Shown: positions 31,993-40,801 of the stretch, piece by piece | Layout: each line of letters opens with the position of its first letter | Numbering within the stretch: position 1 is the first letter of the stretch | Translations under genes and position numbers: made by a program | Source: JBOFMT01 sp051658525 | GTDB taxonomy: Bacteria > Bacillota_I > Bacilli_A > Erysipelotrichales > Erysipelotrichaceae | Direction: 5' to 3' | Assembly: GCA_051658525.1 (NCBI GenBank) | Contig: JBOFMT010000043.1 | Coordinates: 1-58,449 of the forward strand | Length of the DNA stretch: 58,449 nt | Notes under the pieces: model-generated | Databases searched by the model: none | What the model was told of the DNA's origin: nothing | What the model saw: only the letters and a program-made list of their open reading frames with translations

Positions 31993-33360
31993 TTATTTTT
32001 GATATAAATGGCGAGCTACATGAACTCCACTTGCACTTGCATGGGATAGGGAATGCGTAACCCCGCTGCAGTCTCCAATAACATAGAGACCTTCGTGTTT
32101 GGTTTGTAAGTTGTGATCAATTTCAACTTCTAGATTATAGAATTTTACCTCTACACCATATAAGAGGGTCGAATCATTTGCAGTACCTGGTGCAATTTTA
32201 TCAAGAGCATAGATCATTTCAATGATACCATCCAATTGTCTTTTTGGAATCACTAGGGATAAATCTCCAGGAGTAGCGGATAAGGTAGGTGTTAAGAAAG
32301 ATTCATCAATACGAGATTGTGTCGAACGTTGACCACGGATTAAATCTCCGAAGCGTTGAACTAACACACCACCGCCTAACATGTTAGAAAGGCGAGCAAT
32401 CGATTCACCGTATTCGTTGCTATCTTTGAATGGTTCTGAAAAGTGGTTAGAAACAAGTAAGGCAAAGTTTGTATTTTCGCTGTAAAGGGAAGGGTCATCA
32501 TAACTATGACCATTTACCGTTACAATCCCATTGGTATTTTCACTAACAACCACACCTTTTGGATTCATACAGAAGGTACGTACCTTATCTTGGAATTTTT
32601 GAGTACGGTATACAATTTTACTTTCATACAATTCATCTGTAATATGCGAGAACACTGCAGCTGGAATTTCTACACGAACTCCGATATCAACGCGATTGCT
32701 CTTTGTTGTAATATCGAGCTGCTTACAAATTTCACCCATCCACTTACTACCAGAACGGCCAGTAGAAATAATGACGTGTTCAGATGTATACTGTTCTTTC
32801 GCAGTCGATACAACATAGCCGGTTTCGCTTTTTTCAACATTGGTAACGTAGCTTCTAAATTGGAACGTTACCGTATCTTTTAATAGATTATACATGTTCT
32901 CAAGTACAATATAGTTGATATCAGTACCTAAGTGACGAACTTGCGCATCCAACAAGTGCAAGTCATTTTGTAAGCAAAGTTTCTTCATTGAAGAATTTGC
33001 AGTGGTATATAGTTTGGTATTTTGTCCACCATACATTAGGTTGATGTCATCAACGTAACGCATTAAAGTAAGTGCTTCTTCTTTTCCAACATGCTCATAC
33101 AAGGTTCCACCAAATTGGTTGGTAATATTGTATTTTCCATCAGAAAATGCTCCAGCTCCCCCAAATCCGTTCATAATACCGCATGTTGGGCAATTGATAC
33201 AAGATTTGATGGTTGTTCCATTGATTGGACAATGGCGTTTTTCTAATGGATTTCCCGCTTCTAATACTAAGATATTTAGTTCAGGTTGTAGCTTGATTGC
33301 TTCATATGCACTAAAGATTCCTCCGGGACCAGCCCCGACAATAATTAAATCGTACTTCAT
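31993..33360 (-). CDS. FAD-dependent oxidoreductase (COG2509 type)
   Basis: Flavoprotein of 455 aa with unknown substrate. It shows the Rossmann GAGPGGIFSAYEA motif at the N-terminus, the characteristic Cys pair region SCINCPTCGIMNGFGGAGAFSDGKYN, IISTGRSGSKWM, and a C-terminal GLYVIGDCSGVTHSL FAD-binding motif. The start at 33360 is preferred over 33366 because GAGG lies 9 nt upstream of the former and only 3 nt from the latter. It has its own promoter and terminator. Related proteins are uncharacterised. Confidence 0.85.
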   Translation of the reverse strand: MKYDLIIVGAGPGGIFSAYEAIKLQPELNILVLEAGNPLEKRHCPINGTTIKSCINCPTCGIMNGFGGAGAFSDGKYNITNQFGGTLYEHVGKEEALTLMRYVDDINLMYGGQNTKLYTTANSSMKKLCLQNDLHLLDAQVRHLGTDINYIVLENMYNLLKDTVTFQFRSYVTNVEKSETGYVVSTAKEQYTSEHVIISTGRSGSKWMGEICKQLDITTKSNRVDIGVRVEIPAAVFSHITDELYESKIVYRTQKFQDKVRTFCMNPKGVVVSENTNGIVTVNGHSYDDPSLYSENTNFALLVSNHFSEPFKDSNEYGESIARLSNMLGGGVLVQRFGDLIRGQRSTQSRIDESFLTPTLSATPGDLSLVIPKRQLDGIIEMIYALDKIAPGTANDSTLLYGVEVKFYNLEVEIDHNLQTKHEGLYVIGDCSGVTHSLSHASASGVHVARHLYQK

Positions 33361-33398
33361 AGACATATACCTCGTTTCTTAAAAAAGTCGTACACTTC

Positions 33399-33427
33399 AT
33401 TATAAACAAGCTTTTCTTTTTTTTCAA
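33399..33427 (-). promoter_or_regulatory. Promoter of the flavoprotein gene
   Basis: On the minus strand TTGAAA (33427-33422), 17-nt spacer, TATAAT (33404-33399). Confidence 0.75.
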
Positions 33428-33640
33428 TACCCAAACCAAAATGGATTTTTATTTTTTTATTGGAAAGATTTTAATGAAGTTTGTCACTGTGTTCCAAAAA
33501 TCTAAATCGTTTGGGTATAAAATCGCTTATATACAACATTACATCTTCATTATGTGTTAACCTAATAATGCTATCGGAAGAAATGGAATTACCATGCTTC
33601 TATCCTTGCTTTGAGCAATCCGTATCTTTGCATCAGCGGA
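33428..33640. other. Intergenic stretch without a gene
   Basis: AT-rich sequence between divergent promoters. I see no convincing open reading frame, terminator or named RNA in it. Confidence 0.5.
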
Positions 33641-33644
33641 TTTG

Positions 33645-33653
33645 TGTTATAAT
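33645..33653 (+). promoter_or_regulatory. Extended -10 promoter of mnmE
   Basis: TGTTATAAT at 33645-33653 (TGn plus TATAAT), with no clear -35 box. Confidence 0.55.
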
Positions 33654-33682
33654 ATTGTCATTGAATGTATGGAGGTAGATGT

Positions 33683-35014
33683 GTGTTAAATGATGTAATC
33701 GCAGCAATCGCAACAGCAAATGCGGATGGAGCCATCTCAGTTATTCGCTTGAGTGGAGATTATTGTATTGAGCTGGTCAATGGTTTATTTACCAAGGATT
33801 TGATGGAAGTTCCATCGCATACCATACACTATGGATTTATCCAAGATCCAACTACAAAACAACAAGTCGATGAAGTACTTGTTTCGGTGTTCCGTGCACC
33901 GAAAACATTTACGCGAGATGACGTTGTGGAAATTAATACCCATGGAGGGTATTTGGTAACCAATAAGGTGTTACAATTGTGTCTATCTCATGGAGCACGG
34001 TTAGCCATGCCGGGAGAGTTTACCAAACGAGCGTTTATCAATGGACGCATTGACTTAACACAAGCAGAAGCAATTGATGACTTGATTCATGCACAAAGTG
34101 ATGCCAACTTAACCGTTGCCCTGCAGGGAATCAAGGGAAGTGTGAAAGTGATGTTGGAGCCATTGATTCAAAATTTATTGGATATCATTGCCAATATCGA
34201 AGTCAATATCGATTATCCAGAATATGATGATGTGGAACAACTTACGAGTACGCGTTTGATTCCGAATGCGAAACAGTGGATTCAAGAAATTGATCAAATC
34301 TTAGATAAAGCAAGAAGTGGTCAAATTGTAAGAGATGGGATTAAAACAGCAATCGTTGGGAAACCAAACGTTGGGAAGAGTTCGCTATTGAATGCATTGT
34401 TAGAGGAAGAGCGCGCTATCGTAACGAATATTGAAGGAACAACGCGTGATGTGGTCGAAGGAAGTATGCAACTCGGAAGTGTTCGCTTGCGACTTATGGA
34501 TACGGCAGGTATTCGTGAAAGTGATGATGTGGTCGAACAAATAGGGATTCAACGTTCGATTCAAGCAATGGAAGATGCCGATCTTGTCCTACTCGTACTA
34601 GATCCAACACGTATCGATGCCTATGATGAAGAATTACTAGAGCGCACCAAAGACAAAGAACGTTTGATTATTTATAATAAAAAAGATTTGATGGCACCTG
34701 ATAATGAACATGTATGGATATCAGCAGCACAAGGAGAAATCCAACCGTTGTTGGATGCTTTGGGTAGCATCTATCACCACCATTTACGTGTACTAGATGA
34801 GCCAGCTTTAAACAACGAACGTCAAATCGCTTTGATGATTAAGGCGAAACATCATATGCAAATTGCACTGGATGCAATGCAATTGGGGTTTGAGTTGGAT
34901 TTGGTAGCCATCGATTTACAAGAAGTTTATACAAGTCTAAAAGAAATATTAGGAAAGGTACATAAAGATGATTTACTGGATACGTTATTCAGTAACTTTT
35001 GTTTGGGAAAATAG
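33683..35014 (+). CDS. mnmE: tRNA modification GTPase MnmE (TrmE)
   Basis: GTPase partner of MnmG in wobble uridine modification. The 443-aa protein has the formyl-THF-binding N-terminal domain (IAAIATANADGAISVIRLSG), the inserted G domain with Walker A GKPNVGKSSLLN, DTAGIRE and NKKD, and the C-terminal CLGK with the conserved Cys. I place the start at GTG 33683, with GGAGG 7 nt upstream; the ATG at 33665 overlaps that site and adds non-homologous residues. It is followed by tatD after 5 nt. Confidence 0.95.
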   Translation: MLNDVIAAIATANADGAISVIRLSGDYCIELVNGLFTKDLMEVPSHTIHYGFIQDPTTKQQVDEVLVSVFRAPKTFTRDDVVEINTHGGYLVTNKVLQLCLSHGARLAMPGEFTKRAFINGRIDLTQAEAIDDLIHAQSDANLTVALQGIKGSVKVMLEPLIQNLLDIIANIEVNIDYPEYDDVEQLTSTRLIPNAKQWIQEIDQILDKARSGQIVRDGIKTAIVGKPNVGKSSLLNALLEEERAIVTNIEGTTRDVVEGSMQLGSVRLRLMDTAGIRESDDVVEQIGIQRSIQAMEDADLVLLVLDPTRIDAYDEELLERTKDKERLIIYNKKDLMAPDNEHVWISAAQGEIQPLLDALGSIYHHHLRVLDEPALNNERQIALMIKAKHHMQIALDAMQLGFELDLVAIDLQEVYTSLKEILGKVHKDDLLDTLFSNFCLGK

Positions 35015-35019
35015 CAGTT

Positions 35020-35823
35020 ATGATTGGAATCATTGATACACATACACATATATTGGATGCCGCGTTTGCACAAGATCAAACGCAAGTCATTCAAAATGCC
35101 TGGGATACTGGCGTACGTAAGATGCTTGTCGTTGCTACATCGTTGCAAGAAGCACAACAAGGTCTTAGCGTTTGTGAAACCTATCCCTGGATTGATCTTG
35201 CAGTTGGATTTCATCCTACGGATTTACTAGATAAAACATTAGATGATCTACTTGCACTAGAAAGCTTATTGCAACATCCACGCGTTGTTGCTTTAGGAGA
35301 AATTGGACTCGATTATTATTGGGATAGCGTTCCAAGAGACGTTCAAAAAGAATGGTTTCAAAAGCAAATGGAACTAGCAAATCGCTATCAAAAACCAGTA
35401 TTAATTCATATGCGTGATGCAACCAAAGATACACTTGACCTACTAAAACAATACCAAAAGGTGAGTGGATTGATGCATTGTTATACAGGAAGTGTGGAAA
35501 GTGCAGCCGAAATCTTGAGTTTAGGATTGGATATTTCCTTGGCGGGACCACTTACCTTTAAAAATGCCAATCATTTGTTGGATGTTGCCAAAGCGGTTCC
35601 ACTGGAGCATTTATTTGTAGAAACAGATGCTCCATACTTAACACCGGCACCACATCGTGGCAAGCGTAATGAACCAGCGTATGTTCTACATACACTAGAA
35701 AAACTATGCGATTTAAAAGAAATGCAAAAAGAACAAGCGATGCAAGTGATGTGGACACATTACCATCGTTTATTCCACGGAGGGAAAGAAAATGAAAATT
35801 TACAATTCAAAATTACTGAATAA
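35020..35823 (+). CDS. TatD family metal-dependent hydrolase
   Basis: Metal-dependent hydrolase of the TatD group, whose members act as DNA exonucleases. The 267-aa protein has the metal-binding IDTHTH at the N-terminus, GEIGLDYYW, LIHMRDA, MHCYTGS and ETDAPYL. The ATG at 35020 follows the mnmE stop by 5 nt but has only a weak ribosome binding site, so translation may be coupled. Its 3' end overlaps the next gene by 32 nt. Usual TatD length is 255-265 aa. Confidence 0.93.
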   Translation: MIGIIDTHTHILDAAFAQDQTQVIQNAWDTGVRKMLVVATSLQEAQQGLSVCETYPWIDLAVGFHPTDLLDKTLDDLLALESLLQHPRVVALGEIGLDYYWDSVPRDVQKEWFQKQMELANRYQKPVLIHMRDATKDTLDLLKQYQKVSGLMHCYTGSVESAAEILSLGLDISLAGPLTFKNANHLLDVAKAVPLEHLFVETDAPYLTPAPHRGKRNEPAYVLHTLEKLCDLKEMQKEQAMQVMWTHYHRLFHGGKENENLQFKITE

Positions 35824-36223
35824 CAATGCACGCTTCAATCAAGCAGTAATTGCTGGTGTTCTAGCAACGATTGGGATGAGTGTGGTATATGTGTTTATCG
35901 CACGTTTATTGAACAGCGTATCTGCCGTTCTATTTTTGCTCAATGGATTCGTGATTGCGAATGTGATTAAAAACCAAGGGCGCGGGGTTGGTCATAAATT
36001 TGGTTACTTGGGACTAGGACTTACCATTGCTTCCATCCTATTATCACAATTGTTCTTGTATTATGGATTTACCGTATTGTTGAATCCAATGTTACTACTA
36101 AGCGGTTCCCTCAATGTGATTGCAAACTTAATTTCATTGAATAATCCATTAAGTTTATTGATGAATATTTTATTTATCGGATATGCATGCCAATATGCAT
36201 ATCACAATTCTACAATTCTCTAA
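35792..36223 (+). CDS. Unknown four-helix membrane protein
   Basis: A 143-aa protein I do not recognise. After a short polar N-terminus (MKIYNSKLLNNNARFNQ) it has about four hydrophobic helices (about 18-37, 42-58, 70-92 and 98-137) and almost no charged residues after position 70. It starts inside tatD in another frame with a good ribosome binding site (GGAGGG), and ends at a terminator. Co-transcription with mnmE and tatD is likely. No function can be proposed. Confidence 0.7.
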   Translation: MKIYNSKLLNNNARFNQAVIAGVLATIGMSVVYVFIARLLNSVSAVLFLLNGFVIANVIKNQGRGVGHKFGYLGLGLTIASILLSQLFLYYGFTVLLNPMLLLSGSLNVIANLISLNNPLSLLMNILFIGYACQYAYHNSTIL

Positions 36224-36246
36224 AATCCTGAAAGGGATTTTTTTTT
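36222..36246 (+). terminator. Terminator after the mnmE-tatD operon
   Basis: AAATCC (36223-36228) pairs with GGATTT (36235-36240), followed by T8. Confidence 0.7.
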
Positions 36247-36293
36247 AGGAGTTTCTCACTTTTTATCATATAAGGTAAGAAGGGAGGAATACC

Positions 36294-37166
36294 ATGCTAA
36301 CATTAGAAAACATTACACTCAATTATGGAAACAAAAGAGGCATTAATCAGATTTCGTTTCAAGTACGGAAAGGGGAAATTCTCGGGATTTTAGGAAGCAA
36401 TGGTTCTGGGAAAACGACAACTTTTCGTGTCTTGTTGGGTTTGTTGCAACAACAAAAAGGAGAGATACGATATAACGGGGAAGAAATTTCAGCTACTTCG
36501 CGGTTGTTTGGTTATTTGCCTGAGGAACGTTCTTTGCTTCGTGATATGAAAGTGGAAGAACATGTGTGGTATTTTGCACAATTAAAGAAACTAAAACACA
36601 AGGACTTCCTAGTTGCATTTACCAGATGGGCAAGTTACTTTAATTTGTTAGAATATCGAAAACACAAAGTAGGTACCTTGTCGAAAGGGAACCAACAAAA
36701 GGTTCAATTGTTGTGTGCAATCATTCATGATCCCGCTATTTATATTTTTGATGAACCGTTTAGCGGGTTGGATTTTCAAAACCAAGAACTATTTCAAAAT
36801 TTAATCCTACAACTCAAAGCAGAACATAAAATTATCCTCTTATCCACGCATACACTCTACCATTTTGAACAATACTGTGATTGTTTACTCGTGTTACAAG
36901 ATGGTGAAGTACGCTTGTTTGAAACCATGGATGCTTTGCGCAGTCAACAGGAACTCTGTTTGGTATTACCACATAAGGAAGCTCCATACCCCAAAATAGA
37001 AGCACTCTCACAAAGTTCTTGGCAGGATGGATTATCGATTTGGTATCAACTTGAACCAACCCAGCTGGAAACGGCAATCAAAGCGTTACTTACGGAACAA
37101 ATCTTTGAATATCAACTGTCAAAACCACCAATGGAAAAGCTGATTCGAGGGTACGTTCATGCGTGA
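36294..37166 (+). CDS. ABC transporter ATPase (NatA-like)
   Basis: ATPase of an ABC-2 type exporter, 290 aa. It has Walker A GSNGSGKTTT, the signature LSKGNQQKVQLL, Walker B IYIFDEPFSGLD, the H-loop STHTLYH, and a C-terminal extension of about 80 residues seen in NatA/CcmA-type ATPases. GGAGG precedes the ATG. Its end overlaps the permease start by 8 nt, so the two act together. The substrate may be Na+ or a peptide or drug; sequence does not tell. Confidence 0.9.
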   Translation: MLTLENITLNYGNKRGINQISFQVRKGEILGILGSNGSGKTTTFRVLLGLLQQQKGEIRYNGEEISATSRLFGYLPEERSLLRDMKVEEHVWYFAQLKKLKHKDFLVAFTRWASYFNLLEYRKHKVGTLSKGNQQKVQLLCAIIHDPAIYIFDEPFSGLDFQNQELFQNLILQLKAEHKIILLSTHTLYHFEQYCDCLLVLQDGEVRLFETMDALRSQQELCLVLPHKEAPYPKIEALSQSSWQDGLSIWYQLEPTQLETAIKALLTEQIFEYQLSKPPMEKLIRGYVHA

Positions 37167-38394
37167 GTTAGTCCTATTTTCACTCAAACGTAGAATCTGG
37201 AATAAAACCATGGGCTTGTGGAATTTATTGTTGTGTTTGGTATGTGGGGTCGTGCTATTTTCAGATGTTATCCTAGAAACACTAACTCCTGATTGGTTGG
37301 CACCGTATCAAGTGGTGATTGAAGATGATAGCGTGCGTAACTTTATGGAACAACTTGAAATGGAACAAATTGAGTTTGTTAAAGTTGCTGAGCAAGGCGT
37401 ACTTAAAGTAGCCATGTTTTATCCAGCAGAATTCCGATTGGTTTTTCAGTACGAACCTAAGCATGATGTTGAACAAGCAGTGAGTGTTGGTTATCACCAG
37501 TATCTTCAACGATGGATTGCCCAGGAACAAGGTCTTAGTATCGAACAATTGGATCGCTTGTTGTATCCGAGTGCTATAAATGTTGAGGTATTGGAGCCGA
37601 TTCAAGAACAACAAAACCCGGTACTATTATTTTTATTGTTAACGGCAATTTACTTTTTAATGCTAAGTTTTTCGACAAGTATTGCGAATGAAATCATCTA
37701 TGAAAAGGCGACCAAAACATTGGAACTCATCTTAACAAGTATTCCAGCTCGGACGCATCTACTAGGGAAACTTATTGTTAGTTGGACAACCATTTGTTTG
37801 CAGATGCTGATGGCGTTAGCTTGGTTTCTTTTCTGGGCTTGGCTTCGCTATGATTATGATTTGGGAGTAGGTTTACTGCGGTTGGTCGCCAATCTAACGC
37901 AATTTCCTGTTGCTTCACTTACGTTTATCGATGTGATAAAGATGATTCAACCCTCACTCCAACAAGGAACCCTGTTACTATTAGCGCTAGCCGTGTTGTG
38001 TATTGGTATGATTACAATACAATTGTGTTTGGTTGTAGCCTCAAGTTTTTTAGGCACTTTAGAAGAGGCGAGTGCGATTCAAGCACCATTTTATCTTGTA
38101 TTGCTAGGAATTTATTACACCTGTTTGGCTTGTAATTCTCCCTATCAATTGACCTATGGATTGGGTTATGGTTTGAGTTTTGTTCCCTTATTTTCCATGT
38201 TGCTCATGCCGGCTCGATTGTTACTCGGAAATGTACCCATTGTTGAACTTTTGTTCTGTTTGACAATTCAACTAGGTGTACTGTTCTTTGTCTACAAGAA
38301 AGGAATGGCACTGTATCAAATTGGAGTTTTGGATTATGCAAATCAAGGGATTCGGTATGCCATGCAACAAGTAAAAAGAAAACCACGCTATTGA
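37159..38394 (+). CDS. ABC-2 family permease (NatB-like)
   Basis: Membrane partner of the preceding ATPase. The 411-aa protein has an N-terminal helix (about 15-40), a large extracytoplasmic loop (about 45-150), then five to six helices. The segment IANEIIYEKATKTLELILTSIPARTHLLGKLIV is the conserved NatB/ABC-2 coupling region. Overlaps the ATPase gene by 8 nt. The low sequence conservation prevents assigning a substrate. It ends at a bidirectional terminator shared with rarA. Confidence 0.83.
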   Translation: MRELVLFSLKRRIWNKTMGLWNLLLCLVCGVVLFSDVILETLTPDWLAPYQVVIEDDSVRNFMEQLEMEQIEFVKVAEQGVLKVAMFYPAEFRLVFQYEPKHDVEQAVSVGYHQYLQRWIAQEQGLSIEQLDRLLYPSAINVEVLEPIQEQQNPVLLFLLLTAIYFLMLSFSTSIANEIIYEKATKTLELILTSIPARTHLLGKLIVSWTTICLQMLMALAWFLFWAWLRYDYDLGVGLLRLVANLTQFPVASLTFIDVIKMIQPSLQQGTLLLLALAVLCIGMITIQLCLVVASSFLGTLEEASAIQAPFYLVLLGIYYTCLACNSPYQLTYGLGYGLSFVPLFSMLLMPARLLLGNVPIVELLFCLTIQLGVLFFVYKKGMALYQIGVLDYANQGIRYAMQQVKRKPRY

Positions 38395-38410
38395 TTGCGT
38401 GGTTTTTTGC
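38379..38410. terminator. Bidirectional terminator between ABC exporter and rarA
   Basis: AAAACCACGC (38379-38388) pairs with GCGTGGTTTT (38397-38406), followed by TT and preceded by A. The 3' ends of the two convergent genes overlap in it. Confidence 0.8.
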
Positions 38411-39662
38411 CTTGTTTTAGTTGCGCTAACTGATTACTTCGTTTGTGTAGACGTAACTTTTGGTAGTTATCAAAGTACACCTGTTCTGCTGGTGTTAGCT
38501 TCTCAGGCTGATAGAACTGTAGGTTAGCAAAGCGATCAGGTAAATATTGGATCAAATTCCATAAGTCACTTCGCCCATAATCATACTTATCCTCCTCTTG
38601 CATCGAAACAGGAGTCAAACGTAAATAATCTGGAACTTGATAAGGAGTTTTACGAATGGTTTGCAGTGCCGCATCAATGGCTGCTTCCGCGCTTTTCGAT
38701 TTTGGTGATAGTGCTAGTTCAATGATTGCATTAGCGTAAATAATGCGAGCTTCTGGCATCCCTACACTACGTGCCATGGTAATGGCTTGGCTTGCGCGCA
38801 TCACAGCATTCGGATTTGCAAGTCCAATATCTTCATAAGCTGTCACAAGTAAACGACGTTCCAAACTTGCCAAATCCCCGATTTCCAACAAAGACGCGAG
38901 ATACAGTAGAGCAGCATCGACATCACTGCCGCGAATGGATTTTTGAAAGGCAGATAATAAATCATAATGACCATCGCCATCAGCGTCAGTTTTCAAATTA
39001 GGAATTTGAAGGAATTGTTGCAACGCATCGCTGGCTAAATGTTGATTCTCACTCAGGGTAACAGCAAGTTCTAGCATATTCAAAGCATAACGCACATCCC
39101 CATTGGCTTGATTCGCAATTTTTTCAAGTAAAGCGAAATCATAAGTGTAATTACCTTGGTAACCGTCATTGCTTGTCAAGGCTCGCTCTAGTGCTTTGAT
39201 AATGTCACTCGCTTCAATCGCTTTAATTTCCAATAAATGCGTTCGTGAACGAAGCGCAGGATTGATGGAAAAGAGTGGATTGGCTGTGGTAGCTCCTATA
39301 AGGGTAATTGTCCCATCTTCCAAATGGGGTAACAATAAATCCTGTTTGTCTTTGTTTAAACGATGGACTTCATCCATGATTAAAATCATCCCTGGATAAA
39401 ATTTTGCTTCCTGAAAGATGGTTTCCAAATCTTTTTTGTTTCCAATAACAGCATTGAAAAAGCGATAGGGACGTTGCAACTCATCGGCTAGAACGGTAGC
39501 TAATGTCGTTTTCCCACAACCTGGAGGACCATAAAAAATCAAAGAAAAGATTTGTTTTTGGGTAACGAATCTAGAAAGAATACCCGCAGGGCCAATCAAA
39601 TGTGTTTGTCCACAGACTTCTGCTAGTGTTTTGGGCCGCATGCGATGAGCGAGTGGTTGCAT
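38388..39662 (-). CDS. rarA: Replication-associated recombination protein A (RarA/MgsA)
   Basis: AAA+ ATPase that acts at stalled replication forks. The 424-aa protein has MRPKTLAEVCGQTHLIG, Walker A GPPGCGKTT, Walker B ILIMDEVHRLN, the sensor GATTANPLFSINPALRSR, and the C-terminal tetramerisation domain (MQEEDKYDYGRSDLWNLIQYLPD). Its start overlaps the mntP stop by one base (TAATG), so both are in one operon. Confidence 0.96.
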   Translation of the reverse strand: MQPLAHRMRPKTLAEVCGQTHLIGPAGILSRFVTQKQIFSLIFYGPPGCGKTTLATVLADELQRPYRFFNAVIGNKKDLETIFQEAKFYPGMILIMDEVHRLNKDKQDLLLPHLEDGTITLIGATTANPLFSINPALRSRTHLLEIKAIEASDIIKALERALTSNDGYQGNYTYDFALLEKIANQANGDVRYALNMLELAVTLSENQHLASDALQQFLQIPNLKTDADGDGHYDLLSAFQKSIRGSDVDAALLYLASLLEIGDLASLERRLLVTAYEDIGLANPNAVMRASQAITMARSVGMPEARIIYANAIIELALSPKSKSAEAAIDAALQTIRKTPYQVPDYLRLTPVSMQEEDKYDYGRSDLWNLIQYLPDRFANLQFYQPEKLTPAEQVYFDNYQKLRLHKRSNQLAQLKQGKKPRNQ

Positions 39663-40225
39663 TAGAAGAATAGGTGCTCCAACAAGATTTTAAGGCCAAT
39701 CAACACTAAAATAGAACCACCAGCAAGTTCCGCATATTTTCCAAATTTATGACCTACTTTATGAGCAAAGAGTGCCCCGAAATACGATAATACAAATGTG
39801 ATCAAACCAATTAAGGTGATGGCAATCCAAATGTTGACATCAAAGAGTGAAAAACTAATTCCGACAGCTAGTGCATCAATACTAGTAGCAACACCCAAGA
39901 TCATTAATTTTTTGGTTGTTAGAATTTCGCAAGCTTCCTCTTCGTCATCATCTTCATGCATTGCTTCATAAATCATTTTTAATCCGATGATACCCAATAA
40001 GCCGAAGGCAATCCAGTGATCGATATTGCGAATGAATTGTTCAAAATAAGTACCTGCGAACCAACCAATTAGTGGCATAACCGCCTGGAAAATTCCGAAC
40101 GTTGCAGCCATCAAAAATGCCTGTTTTTTTATATGTGTTCGTAAACACATCCCCTTAGCAATCGATACAGTGAAGGCATCCATTGCGAGTGAAATACTAA
40201 TAATGATAAGTGTAAAAATGTCCAT
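39662..40225 (-). CDS. mntP: Manganese efflux pump MntP
   Basis: Exports Mn(II) from the cytoplasm. The 187-aa protein has about six helices and the two paired membrane motifs SISLAMDAFTVSIAKGM and ATSIDALAVGISFSL, each with the conserved Asp; an acidic His-rich loop (HEDDDEEEACE) lies between the halves. The ATG at 40225 follows AAGGGAG; the longer frame includes the promoter. It is co-transcribed with rarA. No Mn riboswitch is seen in its short leader, unlike the CaCA gene at 43036. Confidence 0.93.
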   Translation of the reverse strand: MDIFTLIIISISLAMDAFTVSIAKGMCLRTHIKKQAFLMAATFGIFQAVMPLIGWFAGTYFEQFIRNIDHWIAFGLLGIIGLKMIYEAMHEDDDEEEACEILTTKKLMILGVATSIDALAVGISFSLFDVNIWIAITLIGLITFVLSYFGALFAHKVGHKFGKYAELAGGSILVLIGLKILLEHLFF

Positions 40226-40251
40226 AGTGTTCTCCCTTGTTTCTAGTGTAT

Positions 40252-40280
40252 AGTATACCAAGTCAGGTAAAAGAAAGCAA
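40252..40280 (-). promoter_or_regulatory. Promoter of mntP-rarA
   Basis: On the minus strand TTGCTT (40280-40275), 17-nt spacer, TATACT (40257-40252). Confidence 0.65.
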
Positions 40281-40354
40281 AGTTTCAAACATCAAACTAT
40301 GTAAAAAAAGTGCGTTTTAAGCTATAATAGAAAGGAAAACATGAGGTGAAAGTT

Positions 40355-40801
40355 ATGAGAGTAATCATTCAAAGAGTATTGGAAGCACACGTTAGTGTAA
40401 ATCAAGAAATTGTTGGGAAAATCGATCAAGGTTGTGTTCTATTTGTGGGATTTCAAACGGGTGATAATGAAGCAACAGTTGCTAAGTTAGTAAAAAAATT
40501 AGATGGGCTCCGTATTTTTGAAGATGAAGCGGGCAAAATGAATCTAGCATTAAAAGAAGTCAGCAATTCGTTTCTATCGATTTCTCAATTTTCTCTCTAC
40601 GCTTCCTTAAAAAAAGGAAAGCGGCCAAGCTTTGATCAAGTAATGGCACCACAAGCGGCCAATGCGTTGTATCAACACTTTAACACCTTGTGTCAACAAG
40701 CTGGATATCATGTGGAAACGGGCGTGTTCCAAGCCGATATGAAGGTTCACTTAGTGAACGACGGTCCGTTAACGTTTATCTTAGATAGTGAGGAAATATA
40801 A
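40355..40801 (+). CDS. dtd: D-aminoacyl-tRNA deacylase
   Basis: Removes D-amino acids mischarged on tRNA. The 148-aa protein has the SQFSLYA and NDGPLTF motifs, variants of the usual SQFTLY and N-GPVT active-site segments that carry the cross-subunit Gly-Pro. I chose the ATG at 40355 because the upstream GTG lies in the GAGGTG ribosome binding site. The stop is followed at once by folD. A TATAAT box at 40323-40328 is the likely promoter. Confidence 0.94.
   Translation: MRVIIQRVLEAHVSVNQEIVGKIDQGCVLFVGFQTGDNEATVAKLVKKLDGLRIFEDEAGKMNLALKEVSNSFLSISQFSLYASLKKGKRPSFDQVMAPQAANALYQHFNTLCQQAGYHVETGVFQADMKVHLVNDGPLTFILDSEEI

Noticed and set aside
32506..32883. 125-codon plus-strand frame inside the flavoprotein gene
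   Set aside because: Antisense shadow of a conserved flavoprotein; no start signals.
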